In this document: positions 10,435-19,395 of the stretch, piece by piece
Layout: each line of letters starts with the position of its first letter
Numbering within the stretch: the first letter of the stretch is position 1
From: Peronospora farinosa
Lineage: Eukaryota; Oomycota; Peronosporomycetes; Peronosporales; Peronosporaceae
Reading direction: 5' to 3'
Assembly: GCA_947646735.1 (NCBI GenBank)
Contig: CANTFK010000713.1
Span: 124,001-188,000 of the forward strand
DNA length: 64,000 nucleotides
Notes under the pieces: model-generated
The model's input: the letters and a program-made list of their open reading frames with translations, nothing else
What the model was told of the DNA's origin: nothing
Databases searched by the model: none
Made by a program: the position numbers and the translations under genes

Positions 10435-10447
10435 TCACCCCCTTTTC
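10435..10447 (-). other. Element B polypurine tract
   Basis: On the minus strand AAAAGGGGG followed by TGA immediately precedes the 3' LTR, the expected plus-strand primer. It also abuts the ATG (10448, plus strand) of the antisense reading frame, leaving no spacer between that frame and the replication signals. Confidence 0.85.
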
Positions 10448-11848
10448 ATGACATCACTCACCAACCGTGTTGCTCAACTGTCGAAAACCCTTCGCTCACA
10501 AACGAACAAGCAATGTCCGGAGACCCAACACCCAATCCAGCAGAACTCCCAAAGAAACATCAGCGGGAGTGCATCAACCAGCATAATGGCGCGGCAGCTC
10601 ATACCTTGGTCACTGTACGACTTGTCCGGAGCTCACTCTCCGGACTCGCTGGACACGATGCGGGACTACTTCTGCCGATTTCGAAAACTGCGCGGGAAAT
10701 GTCTTGATGGAATCGAGCATGAAGCTCTACAACGTTCTTGGTGTGCCTTCATCCAACGTTGGAATCGGATGCTCGACGATGGTAGCAGCTTACAATTATG
10801 GCTCGCCAATCGAGAGGAGCTTCGCGCCGATCACTCCATCGGCGCGCTACGCGAAAGAGTGTGTGAGGATGCTTGGAATGTGGACCGCCTCTGCTTCGTC
10901 CATGTCAATAAAGGATGCCGATCTTGTGACTCGACTCCACGCCCAACTCATGACGAATGGCGACGACACATCGCTAAGTATCCGCTCAGTGATTGCGCAC
11001 GAAGTTGGATTGCAAAGTATGAGCGAAGTCTGAGCGAACGGAGGAGCGCAGTTATTCGTGGTGCGCCTCGCTGGCAGCACCACTCGCGACAGCGGAGTCA
11101 ATCTCCGCGGAATCATCAGCGCAGGGCAGCGACACGTTCGCCTGCCCGTCCTGCTGCGCTATTCTCGCCTCGCAATCGTGATAAAACGTTTTCACCACGA
11201 CTTTATCGTTCACGGCATCTTTCTCGTTCTCGACGACGTGGATCTCCTTATCACTCTCGTTTATCACAAGAGCGTTCGCGTGCTCGCCCACATTGGGATA
11301 GCCCGACTTCGTGGCTTCATACGACAGAACCACATCTGGAACGTCAAGAAGGAGCGAGGAACGTGGTTCCCATGTATCCTGCTCGGGAGGGTATCCAAGC
11401 CAACGTACTCGGTACCTGCGCGCGGACGGGACCGCGCGCTTCTCATGAGCCGACTGCAGTACAGGTTGGTGAGGGTCCTCGTGACCCACAATGCGGTCTA
11501 CAATTTAGCGCACCTGTCCCTCCGCGTCAACAAGCGGAGAAGGGCCCTCGAGATGGTAGTTCTGGCGTCCTGGTTGCTCAGGACGATGTTGATCAGGCCG
11601 TGAACATAGCTGCCGATGCTCAGCTGGAGGCTGAGGCTGCCAGTGCACGTACTGCCCGGGCGGAGAAGACTTCGAGTGAAAACAGACAGTCGAACCGTGA
11701 ACTGCTCGAACGGATAAGGATTCTGGAGCGCCAGATGCTTGGTCAGGTTCAGACGGGATCGAGACCCCGCCCCATGTCATCGGCGCGTCGAGCACGACGG
11801 GAAGGCCGTTCGACTTACGAACCTCTGAATATCGGAGCCAAACCGTGA
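10448..11848 (+). CDS. Antisense protein of element B (conserved with element A, function unknown)
   Basis: A single uninterrupted 466-aa frame runs antisense to gag-pol, from beside the polypurine tract to just past the GPY module. Residues about 45-175 form a compact domain shared with element A at about half identical positions, including ALQRSWCAFI, RWN, IGALRER, LCFVH and the pairs PW and GC. A middle region is rich in Arg, Ser and His (RSQSPRNHQRR-like), as in RNA-binding or splicing-related proteins. The end is a predicted coiled coil (NRELLERIRILERQM) and a basic tail. The sense strand below 11052 has no long frame, so conservation there is not a by-product of pol. Antisense frames near the 3' LTR are known in some plant Ty3/Gypsy elements such as Grande, but I recognise no family here. 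Confidence 0.6.
   Translation: MTSLTNRVAQLSKTLRSQTNKQCPETQHPIQQNSQRNISGSASTSIMARQLIPWSLYDLSGAHSPDSLDTMRDYFCRFRKLRGKCLDGIEHEALQRSWCAFIQRWNRMLDDGSSLQLWLANREELRADHSIGALRERVCEDAWNVDRLCFVHVNKGCRSCDSTPRPTHDEWRRHIAKYPLSDCARSWIAKYERSLSERRSAVIRGAPRWQHHSRQRSQSPRNHQRRAATRSPARPAALFSPRNRDKTFSPRLYRSRHLSRSRRRGSPYHSRLSQERSRARPHWDSPTSWLHTTEPHLERQEGARNVVPMYPAREGIQANVLGTCARTGPRASHEPTAVQVGEGPRDPQCGLQFSAPVPPRQQAEKGPRDGSSGVLVAQDDVDQAVNIAADAQLEAEAASARTARAEKTSSENRQSNRELLERIRILERQMLGQVQTGSRPRPMSSARRARREGRSTYEPLNIGAKP
11052..11489 (-). CDS. Element B pol C-terminal chromodomain (frame fragment)
   Basis: The minus-strand frame holds RRYRVRWLGYPPEQDTWEP followed by a helix ending DVVLSYE, a chromodomain near residues 23-60, then an acidic Asp/Glu/Val-rich tail. 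It corresponds to the chromodomain of element A at 3181-3627. The frame is closed upstream by a stop at 11505, so it is not continuous with the GPY module at 11815-12363. The same bases are entirely inside the antisense 466-aa frame, so both strands carry recognisable or conserved coding content. Confidence 0.8.
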   Translation of the reverse strand: MGHEDPHQPVLQSAHEKRAVPSARRYRVRWLGYPPEQDTWEPRSSLLLDVPDVVLSYEATKSGYPNVGEHANALVINESDKEIHVVENEKDAVNDKVVVKTFYHDCEARIAQQDGQANVSLPCADDSAEIDSAVASGAASEAHHE

Positions 11849-12363
11849 AGCGTAGCCGGGCGATATTCCTTCAGCCGCCCGACATAGAATGTCGGGTGGA
11901 GTCGCAGTGAAGAGGGGACGTCGAGTGTATAAGCGTCGCCAATTGCCTTCACCACCTTGAATGGACCGATGAAGCGTGGCGCGAGTTTACTCGCGCCCAG
12001 GTTAGTGACCGCGGAATCCCTTAAACCTTCCGTAGATAATAATACACGGTCACCTTTCTCAAACTTGCTCATGTTCTTTCTGCCATGTTTGTCAGCGTTC
12101 TTCTTCTGTTGATCTACCGCAGATTGTAGTGCGTCGCGTACAAACCGGGTGATGACTTGACGTTGGAGTATAAATTCCGACACAGCCATGTCATCAATTG
12201 GTCGCGCAGACTCAATCGGCGCGTAGTTGGCAGTAGGTGAACGCTTACCCGAAGACGGGTCAATCAATGTCTGCGCAGTCCATCGAGCTAATGGGGACGC
12301 CACGTCTGGTGGCGTCAAAGTGGCCGTCTTTGCCTTGGATCGGGTTACTGCATTCGCGCTCAA
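11815..12363 (-). pseudogene. Element B pol: post-integrase GPY module
   Basis: The frame contains the helix block VITRFVRDALQSAVDQQ, KHGRKNMSKFEKGDRVLLS, KLAPRFIGPFKVVKA, GDAYTLDVPSSL and RLHPTFYVGRLKEY, the module that follows integrase in Ty3/Gypsy pol. It is in a different frame from the integrase core upstream, implying a frameshift at about 12364-12395. It ends shortly after the GPY region. Confidence 0.82.
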
Positions 12364-12394
12364 AATACCGTGAGCTGCACTCGATCCTTGTTTA

Positions 12395-12979
12395 TCACCA
12401 TTTATCCTTTATCCCCCCCAGAGTGGAGCCACTAGGTGTTGTGGGTCGCCCCACGGACAGGACAGTAGGAACACGAGGGTGACGAGCCGAATTTACAAAA
12501 AATGGCGTCAACCCTGTTGACGCGTGTACGGCGTTGTTGAGTGCGAACTCATCGAGTGGTAAAAATGCACTCCAAGTTGTAAATGACGTAGCGTAACTTG
12601 GAAGAACGTCTTCGAGGACCCGGTTCACGCGCTCGGTCTGCCCATCCGTTTCCGGATGGGCCGCAGTCGACATCAGCAGTTTTGTCCCGAGGAGCTCGAA
12701 AAGTGACGTCCAAAATGCGGACGTAAATCGCGGGTCACGGTCCGAAACAATGTTTTCTGGAAGGCCATGATGACGGAACACCGCGTCGATGAAGTGCGCC
12801 GCGGTCTCTGCCGCGGAGACCTTAGCGTGAACAGGCACGAGATGTGTCATCTTGCTGAATCTGTCAACAAAGACCAAGATGCCCGTTCGAGCTTGGCTAT
12901 CGGGCGCAAGCCCGAAGATGAAGTCCATCGAAAGTGATCTCCAGGCCTCTGCTGCAATTAGCAACGATCGCAAGGGAGC
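12395..12979 (-). pseudogene. Element B integrase catalytic core
   Basis: This lies in the same frame as the RT-RNase H reading frame upstream, from which it is cut by one TAG codon at 12980-12982. It has the three catalytic acids: Asp in SMDFIFGL, Asp in IVSDRDPRF and Glu in DGQTERVNRV. In element A the codon at the place of the TAG specifies Gln (SSQAPLR), so the stop looks like a single C-to-T change. The protein ends at a frameshift after SVGRPTTPSG. Confidence 0.85.
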
Positions 12980-15257
12980 CTATGACGATGGAGATGGCTT
13001 CACACGCTGGCATATTTCGCACGTTCGGATCCAGTTGCGTACCCACTTGTACATGTGGGGCCAGAAGAAGTATCGAGACACAGCCGCGAAAGTCTTTTCG
13101 CGGCCTAAATGGCCGCCAGCAGGAGCATCGCGATACTCGTGAATGATTCTCGCACGCAAATCCACGTCATTGGCAATCACCGTGCAAAGAGCATCGAATT
13201 GGTCGATGCTATACAGAAGCAAATCGCCATCTAAACGGTATCGATGAATATGGTCGCGCTTGGTACGGGATAATGCTCCCAGTGCAGCATCGCTGGGAGC
13301 ACGCAGATACTCGATAATGTCTGCATAATCTGAGTCACCCTTGTACGCTGCGACGATCTCATCAAATAAACACGGCTCGGGTGTAACCCGAGTGAGGTTC
13401 AGCGATACACACATTGCACATCGGTCATCATCGTCCTCGTCATCAGTAGCCTGGCGACTCATAGCAGTCCGAGGATCGTAGTCGGGACGTCGTGACAAGG
13501 CGTCAGCGAGAATATTAGTCTTGCCTGGCTTGTAATGCACGACGAAGTTGTACTCAGAGAAGAATGAGATCCATCGTGCCATCCGTTGGGACAGGTGTGG
13601 GCTCTTCATCGCTGTGCGCAGCGATGCATGATCGGTGTACAAAGCAAATGTACGTTCACCAAGGAGATGCACGCGAGACTTGATGAGTGCATAGCGCATC
13701 GCTAATAACTCCTTGTCGTGAACCGGATAGTTCTTCTCAGCTGGCTTCATCTGTCGCGACTGATAACTCACGACTCGTTCACGGCCCTCATCATCAAATT
13801 GCATGAGGGCACAACCGATTGCAAAATCACTGGCGTCGCAAACCACGTGGAACGGCTTGGAGTCGTCTGGTAGGACCAGGACTGGCGCTGACGCTAGGCT
13901 CTTCTTTACTGCTTCGAAGGCTGCTTGGTGCTCGGGACGCCACAACCACGTGGCGTCTTTCTTCAAGAGTGACGACAAAGGCTGGATAGAACCAGCATAA
14001 TCCTTCGTATACTTGTGCAAATAATTAGCCAAGCCGAGCCACTGGCGCAACTCCGTAGGGTTCTTGGGCGTGGGCCAAGAACAGATGGACGACACCTTCT
14101 CTGGATCAGCTCGAACTCCCGATTTACTCACATAGCAACCTAACACCGGAATCTCCGGTGCACAAAAGACACACTTCTTGAGATTCGCGTACAACTTGTT
14201 GTCCCGCATAACTTGAAACACTTGCTTCAGGTGTTGAAGGTGAACTTGGACATCGTTGAGGTTGCCCTCGGCGCGACTATGGACGAAGATATCGTCAAAA
14301 TAACTTGGGGCAAAGTTCCGAAGTGGTCTCAACACTTGAGACACCATACGATTGAAAGTGGACGGAGCGTTCTTCAACCCTTGTGGCATTACCAGCCACT
14401 CCCATAACATGCCACTCGGGGTGCTCACCGCGGTGAGTGGGATATCGCTCGGGCGCATCAAAATCAGGTAAAAGCCATCGGTCAAGTCGATGGCACTGAA
14501 GATGACACTTCCTGACATGGAATTCAGCACCATGTCCTTCCTGGGAATTGGCGTTTGCGCAGGAATAGTGGCATCATTCAACTTATTGAACGCATGCACT
14601 ATCCGCCAGCCTCCCGTAGCCTTCTTCACGCAGAAGGTTGGACTCGAATGTGGTGAGATACTCTCCCGCACGTGACCCGCTTTGCGGCGGCCTTCAAAGA
14701 ATGCGTCAATAGCTTCGACTTGATCTCGAGGCAACGGCCACTGCCGTGTCACACAATACTTCGACCCTGGCACGAGATCAATCTCGTGCCGAACACCGCG
14801 GTCCGCAGGAAGTTCAGCCGGGATCTTGTCCGGGAACACGTCTGCATACTCACGAGCAATGTCGTAGACGGGGTTACCAGACTCTCGCAGGGCCTCCCAT
14901 GACTGTGATGCAAACCTTTCTTCACGCGCAGACTTCGGCCCAGCGCTTCGATGACGCGCCATATGCTCCTCGTTTGCCACGGTAACCACCTCGTTGGTGA
15001 TTAGACACACTTGTTCCACAGTGCCTCCCTTAAGGTCACGTAGGAAATGCTTCCAGGAAAGCCCTGGAAGACTTGTAATGGAAGACGCATTACGAGAAGG
15101 ACTCTCGACCTCGATATATTGGAGCCTTTGTGGACTCCCTTCCACGTACACGATAGCGTGGACACATTCCAACGCTAAATTCTCGTTGCTGTTGTCCCCA
15201 TCGTGCTTCGAGTCACTACTCGAAGCTGGCGAACCGCAGTCAGGTGATAAACCATCA
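12980..15257 (-). CDS. pol: Element B pol: reverse transcriptase, RNase H and integrase zinc finger
   Basis: This is a long intact frame of about 730 residues or more. RT blocks in order are [35 protein letters not shown], the first catalytic Asp in [23 protein letters not shown] and the YFDD box (SYFDDIF). Then come the thumb (LGCYVS), the connection ([14 protein letters not shown]), RNase H acids in [15 protein letters not shown] and YTDHASL, and the HHCC zinc finger of integrase ([19 protein letters not shown]), where one expected His is Arg. The frame has no natural ATG; it runs upstream to the G run at 15258-15270, where it is offset by one base from the protease frame. It would be made as part of a gag-pol fusion. 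Confidence 0.93.
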
Positions 15258-16415
15258 CCCCCCCCCCCCCTCTAGGCACTGGATGTCTTCATCCAAGATG
15301 CCGGAAACACTGGACGGGAGTACCCCAAACTCGACCGTCGACACTTGATGCGGGAGCTCCTGCTCGGCCGCCGTAAACCCGTGTGGGAGCCCCTGCTCAA
15401 CCACAGTATGCTCATGTGGGAACCTCGGTTCGACCACAGTGGGTGATGATGGGAATCCTGGTTCGACCATCATGCTCTCGCGTGGGGACTCCTGTCCGTC
15501 CACGTTGTACTCGTGCGGGAGGCCCTGCTCGACCACAATATGCCCATGTGGGAACCTCGGCTCGACCACAGTGGGTGATGATGGAAACCCCGGTTCGACC
15601 AGCATGCTCTCGCGTGGGGACTCCTGTCCGTCCACGTCACACTCATTGGCGAGCTCTTGCTCGTCATCACAATGCCCTTGTGGGAGCCCCTGCTCGACCA
15701 CAATAGATGCAGATGGGAACCCCGGTTGAACCACTGCATTCACGTGCGGGAACCCCTGTTCAACCGCATTAATGACGCGCGGAAACCCCTGTTCGACCGC
15801 GTCGTCCTCGTCGTCCTCTTCGCTCTGTAGCGAGGAGTCACTGTCACTTGTGTCTCGAAGAACAGCACAAGCAGTGTAGAGAGGGCCATCGCTCGCTCTG
15901 TGCACCGCCAACGTCGTGGAATCACGACCCACGACTGTGACGTTCGGCCAGTCACTTGGAGATACCAAGAGATGGGTAAACACTTCACTGACATCGAACT
16001 TGCGTCGACGTCTCACTGATCTGGCTAACCAGTCGATCTGGGGCTTATAACGTGCCAACCATGGCATGCCCAGTATGCAATCGAATGCATAATTCATTGC
16101 GATCACCAAGAAATCATCATTACTGCGAAAGCCATCAAACGTATACGGCAACGACACTTCGCGCCGCGATACGCGGTGTGGTTTCCCGTCAGCCAACTTG
16201 ACGACGACTTGTCCAGGTCCCTCACGGACCTGAATGCTGGGAGGCAGCATCGATAAACAAGATTCACGAAAGAAATTAGTTGTTGATCCTGAGTCCGGGA
16301 GTGCTCGCAGAGGTCGCCGGACGCCGGCGACATGTAAACTGACAATAATCAGACGTGAATCACCACTCGTAGTGGTGGCATTTAACCGTGCGCGTAGCGC
16401 AGGAGGACTGGAAAA
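15255..16415 (-). CDS. Element B protease with repeat-containing linker
   Basis: The frame is open from 16415. The protease active site is [14 protein letters not shown] (D-S-G), lying upstream of the first Met (16250), followed by the second-half block [19 protein letters not shown]. Residues from about 15820 down to 15330 are a degenerate tandem repeat of about 11 residues with the pattern V-[VE]-[EQ]-x-G-[FL]-P-x4, over a dozen units. The frame stops at 15255 directly after a run of 13 G; with a run length differing by one it would pass into the RT frame. No ATG fits upstream of the active site, so expression as a gag fusion is expected. Confidence 0.85.
   Translation of the reverse strand, partial: FSSPPALRARLNATTTSGDSRLIIVSLHVAGVRRPLRALPDSGSTTNFFRESCLSMLPPSIQVREGPGQVVVKLADGKPHRVSRREVSLPYTFDGFRSNDDFLVIAMNYAFDCILGMPWLARYKPQIDWLARSVRRRRKFDVSEVFTHLLVSPSDWPNVTVVGRDSTTLAVHRASDGPLYTACAVLRDTSDSDSSLQSEEDDEDDAVEQGFPRVINAVEQGFPHVNAVVQPGFPSASIVVEQGLPQGHCDDEQELANECDVDGQESPRESMLVEPGFPSSPTVVEPRFPHGHIVVEQGLPHEYNVDGQESPRESMMVEPGFPSSPTVVEPRFPHEHTVVEQGLPHGFTAAEQELPHQVSTVEFGVLPSSVSGILDEDIQCLEGGGG
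15330..15830 (-). repeat. 33-bp coding minisatellite in the protease-RT linker
   Basis: On the minus strand the translation shows repeated short units such as [30 protein letters not shown] and [10 protein letters not shown], roughly 11 residues each. A higher-order block of about 44 residues is present twice with few changes. Repeat variation stays in frame. It may be a flexible spacer between protease and RT. Confidence 0.8.
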
Positions 16416-16471
16416 TTAAGCTGCCACCGGGGGACCCGGACCTCCGTTCCAACCAGTAGGGCGCCCTGCAC

Positions 16472-17209
16472 CTACTGGTCCCGACCGTTTTTTGGACGTG
16501 CGGCCGGTACAGCACCCTCATGATTGGCATCCACTACTTGCACCGATATTGGCGCTGGCGCACGGCACTCTGCCGCGCGATGTCCTGGCTTGCGGCAACG
16601 AACGCAAACCATTTGACGCACGGTGCGAACGTCACCCTTATGGGAAATGACACGCCGTCGGTCACCCGACGACTCAATCACGTCGATCTCCATAGGTTCT
16701 GGACCAGAAGGCCGGGGAACGGTGACGACCGAGGGTTTGGCATATGCCTTTGTGACCCTAAAGTCTTCACGGAGTGCGATGGCAAATGCCTCCTCCAATG
16801 TGGCAGGCTCGGCGCGCTCCAGCGATAAGCGGGTCTGCCCCTCACGCATACCATCCACAAAGACATTCACCTGCGTGTACATGTCCATGGGGTACGTGAT
16901 AATACACGACGCCAGATGCCTAGCCATCTGTACGTAGTCGCGCATCGCCATTTTACCCTGTCGCATCGACAGGAATCTTGATCGCACCAGTTTCTCCTCT
17001 TGCGGTGGCTCGAAAGCAAGACGAAGATTGTCCTGGATGGTATCCAAGGTGGGGAATGCGTGCTCGTCCACAACGAGCTTACCAAGGGCCCACTCCTTGG
17101 CCTTCCCGGTGAGGCGGGAAAGAAGAAAGTTGACCTTCGCCTGGGGTGCCTCAAGAAGTCTCGAGGCGATGGCGATATCAACTTCTCGGAACCACCGATT
17201 CAGCGACAA
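16472..17209 (-). CDS. gag: Element B gag, main part with zinc knuckle
   Basis: A 245-residue gag-like frame begins [14 protein letters not shown], continues with capsid-type blocks ([19 protein letters not shown], a [14 protein letters not shown] block, [14 protein letters not shown]) and ends with a CCHC zinc knuckle, C-x2-C-x4-H-x4-C, in [14 protein letters not shown]. The capsid domain packages the RNA and the knuckle binds nucleic acid. The listed Met is internal: conserved gag sequence continues upstream in another frame (17511-17200), so a frameshift lies near 17200-17224. It ends with TAG at 16472-16474, and the protease frame opens 57 nt later in a different frame. Confidence 0.85.
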   Translation of the reverse strand: MSLNRWFREVDIAIASRLLEAPQAKVNFLLSRLTGKAKEWALGKLVVDEHAFPTLDTIQDNLRLAFEPPQEEKLVRSRFLSMRQGKMAMRDYVQMARHLASCIITYPMDMYTQVNVFVDGMREGQTRLSLERAEPATLEEAFAIALREDFRVTKAYAKPSVVTVPRPSGPEPMEIDVIESSGDRRRVISHKGDVRTVRQMVCVRCRKPGHRAAECRAPAPISVQVVDANHEGAVPAARPKNGRDQ

Positions 17210-17511
17210 CCGGTCCTAGAGTAGGAGGAGGTTTCCATCTTCACGGTCTCATTACGTGAAGGGCGCGAGGGAGTTAAGCCTCGCCGGTTGGATTCGGCGA
17301 GCTCGCGTGCCATAAACTCATGTATGGCGAGACGTTGCGCGTCAGGGGTCGCTGACCTCATCAGCGACACGACGAATGCCTCTCCTGATATCGCCGCGAG
17401 GCGATTAAGGGCATCCCACTCAACACCAGTAAGATGGGGGAAGGTCGCGTGCTCCAGATATAAATCGGGAGCGTCAAAGTACGACGATTCGCTCATCCCA
17501 AACTCGGGCAT
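17200..17511 (-). CDS. Element B gag, N-terminal segment
   Basis: A 103-residue frame starts only about 12 nt after the primer binding site. It resembles a gag N-terminal region ([31 protein letters not shown]) and overlaps the main gag frame by 10 bp at a minus-one offset. The overlap has no obvious slippery heptamer, so a mutation is more likely than programmed shifting. A second Met at codon 6 is an equally good start. Confidence 0.6.
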   Translation of the reverse strand: MPEFGMSESSYFDAPDLYLEHATFPHLTGVEWDALNRLAAISGEAFVVSLMRSATPDAQRLAIHEFMARELAESNRRGLTPSRPSRNETVKMETSSYSRTGCR

Positions 17512-17523
17512 AGGAAGGACTAC

Positions 17524-17535
17524 AAAGTGCTACCA
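17524..17535 (-). other. Element B primer binding site (initiator Met tRNA type)
   Basis: On the minus strand TGGTAGCAC follows the 5' LTR after two bases. It is complementary to a tRNA ending ...GUGCUACCA. Eukaryotic initiator tRNA-Met commonly ends in GCUACCA and primes many LTR elements. Element C has the same sequence at 18371-18379. Confidence 0.75.
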
Positions 17536-17537
17536 GG

Positions 17538-17876
17538 TGTAACGGGGCTAGAACGTACCGTCACTAGCTTACACGCGCGCTTGAGGAAGACTCAAGCCCA
17601 AGTATTCGGTATTATGTAAAATTAACTCTGATTTTTATTTTGGTTTTAATTCGTACTAATTACGAAGATTTTAGTCGTAATAGATACGACAGTGTTCCCG
17701 CCTTTCGGGAACCACACAATTTCAGGTTGATTTATCATTGGTCCATATTGGGACTTTAGGCCCCAATAATAAACCAATAATAAATGTCACGCTGTGCCCG
17801 CTATTCGGGCCCAGCACCTGTCTACATATGTATTTGCTTATTTGTTTTAACTATGTGTGTAATGTAGCCCATTACA
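17538..17876 (-). repeat. Element B 5' LTR
   Basis: A 339-bp LTR, TGTAAC...TTACA on the plus strand, matching the copy at 10095-10434 apart from scattered changes clustered near 17604-17620 and 17663-17690. It is followed by the GGATA target duplication at 17877-17881. Confidence 0.94.
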
Positions 17877-17881
17877 GGATA
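17877..17881. repeat. Target-site duplication of element B (right copy)
   Basis: GGATA, identical to 10090-10094. Beyond it the gag gene of element C resumes in frame with the part left of 10094. Confidence 0.93.
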
Positions 17882-18337
17882 CGACACCATTCTGGTGTCG
17901 TTTTCGATGAGCTGCGCCATACTGCATTGCTCCACGGCTAATAGCCAGTGAACAATCGTGTAAGGGGTAGTTCTATCAAACTTCGGAGGGTCCATCCGAA
18001 TGGGCCTCGGTTGATTAGGCCGGGCCGAGAGCGTCTCAACAGTTCTGTTGAGCGCCTCATTCCGTGCCTGCTCAAGCCTAAGCTCATCCTGAGGCTTATT
18101 GATGGACTAAGCCGTTGATTGGCTGCTTACCTCGGACGCGTTTCTACGCTATCCGAGCACAAACGCCTCAAATTGCTCCAACTGAGCAACATGTTGCTCA
18201 AGAGGACAATGCAAGAGGTTGACCAGGGCTCTTTCACCAAGTCCCTGCGCCATATGCTCTGCCAACTCCCTATGATGTTGGGAGAGGTGAGGGAAGTCAC
18301 TCCAGGCCATATGAAGGTCCATCTTAACCACACTCAC
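17882..18337 (-). pseudogene. Element C gag, N-terminal part
   Basis: The minus-strand frames read a gag-like leader and capsid start: HHRELAEHMAQGLG, a stop near 18149, then DELRLEQARNEALNRTVE, IRMDPPKFDRTTPY and IVHWLLAVEQCSMAQLIEND. Translation runs to the GGATA site and, skipping element B, continues at 10089 with LRDKASEWAYSALM. Stops show the gene was already decaying or has decayed since. Confidence 0.8.
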
Positions 18338-18370
18338 GCTCAGAGAGACGGGTCGTGGGAAGGACTACAA

Positions 18371-18379
18371 GTGCTACCA
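18371..18379 (-). other. Element C primer binding site
   Basis: TGGTAGCAC on the minus strand, two bases after the 5' LTR, is the same initiator-Met-type site as in element B. The following 15 bases (TTGTAGTCCTTCC-like) are also shared, showing that B and C are related families. Confidence 0.7.
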
Positions 18380-18381
18380 AG

Positions 18382-18603
18382 TGTAGACGGGCACTTCTAC
18401 GAAGTTGCCTCGTGCTACTAGCATACACCTTCATCACAAGCGAGGAAGCGGTTATACCGTCTTACCTTCGCGTGCGAGGGTGGTTAGGAGGTTGGTCGAC
18501 TGCTTAAGCAGTCGAACCACTAGTTGCCTCTATCATGGATACTTTTAGACTTTACATTAGGTATATTACTTAATGTTAACGTGTAACTAGATGCCCTGTT
18601 ACA
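18382..18603 (-). repeat. Element C 5' LTR
   Basis: A 222-bp stretch bounded by TGTA...TTACA on the plus strand, adjoining the primer site. It is shorter than the LTRs of A and B and its partner is not in the window, so the outer boundary is defined only by the terminal motif and position. Confidence 0.6.
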
Positions 18604-19395
18604 TGAATAGTCACCAAGCTGCTTATAGAGTCCTACACGACCTTCAACTTCAGGATTGGCACTAACCATCTACACTACCCTCGACATGTTGTGCATGTAG
18701 GTTTTGTTTTCTAAAAAACAAGAATAATATAATTTCTGAAGTTATATTGCCCCCTAGCTGATAATAACTTAAAAGTGAGCGACCATCTAATTTGATAACC
18801 TACCGGAGGTTAAACCTGTCGGAGGATAACTTATTGGAGGGATGTCTGTACTGACGACCAAAAATACTTAGATTTTATAAGTAAAAATAAAAAGTATGAG
18901 TAAATTATCGTCGACAGGATAGTGACGAAGAGGTTTTACATTTGGAAGTCAGTTTGCTGAAGTTTCTTTATATGGATACGTTTGAGAGCTTCTTACGAGA
19001 CTTACCAAGTGAAAAGAGAGCGCCGTCCGCAAGAAAATACGAACAGCACGAGCGTAGTAAGGCAGAAAACTAGTTGATGTTTCGAACAACACCACCACAA
19101 CAACACGAAAAAGCAGGTCGGAGGGCAGAAGAATATAGAAATGGCGCCGAAATTTCGGAAGGAATAGATGGCAGGAAGAGGTTTGTTTCGACGAAGAAGC
19201 CGGCAGAACGTGAAAAATACAATTAGAGCTTAAAGAAGACCGGGAAATTGGGCGCGAGCTAAACTCGTTGCACTTTTTGCATTTTGATAGTGTTGCCTAC
19301 GGTATTACGTCTATTTCTTTAGCACCGCGCACGTTCGTTCCTTGCGGCCATGGTTATAGGTGATTACCATAAGGGTGTCGGTAGATACATTGTAC
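18604..19395. other. Intergenic between the retroelement nest and the START-FYVE gene
   Basis: AT-rich sequence without a convincing frame. The stretch 18770-18850 has three GGAGG-containing repeats (CCGGAGG, TCGGAGG, TTGGAGG) of unknown meaning. Nothing else is recognised. Confidence 0.5.

Larger units (their letters stand above)
10095..17876 (-). mobile_element. Element B: complete Ty3/Gypsy chromovirus-type retrotransposon nested in element C
   Basis: This 7.8-kb element reads on the minus strand: 5' LTR, initiator-Met-type primer site, gag with zinc knuckle, protease, linker with repeats, RT, RNase H, integrase, GPY module, chromodomain, polypurine tract and 3' LTR. It is flanked by a perfect 5-bp duplication, GGATA, at 10090-10094 and 17877-17881. 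The LTRs (340 and 339 bp) differ at roughly 15 sites by eye, about 95% identity, so it is not a very recent insertion. Breaks are a frameshift in gag, a frame offset at a run of 13 G between protease and RT, a TAG in integrase and a frameshift after integrase. An antisense 466-aa frame lies at 10448-11848. Confidence 0.95.
4656..18603 (-). mobile_element. Element C: old, decayed Ty3/Gypsy element hosting other insertions
   Basis: On the minus strand the order is 5' LTR (18382-18603), gag (18337-17882, then 10094-9457), protease (9403-9143), RT (8321-7605), RNase H (7430-6891), integrase (6560-5444) and post-integrase region (to 4656). It is interrupted by element B (10095-17876) and a solo LTR (6117-6425), and ends where element A begins, so its 3' LTR is not seen. 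Nearly every domain carries stops or frameshifts, consistent with great age. When B and one target duplication are left out, the gag frame of C reads across the junction, showing that B inserted into an existing gag gene. Confidence 0.88.

Noticed and set aside
15330..15830. Regularly spaced repeats resembling a CRISPR array
   Set aside because: Units are contiguous, degenerate and translated in frame within a retrotransposon; no spacers or cas genes.
17200..17209. Programmed minus-one frameshift in gag
   Set aside because: The overlap has no X-XXY-YYZ slippery sequence; a mutation is simpler.
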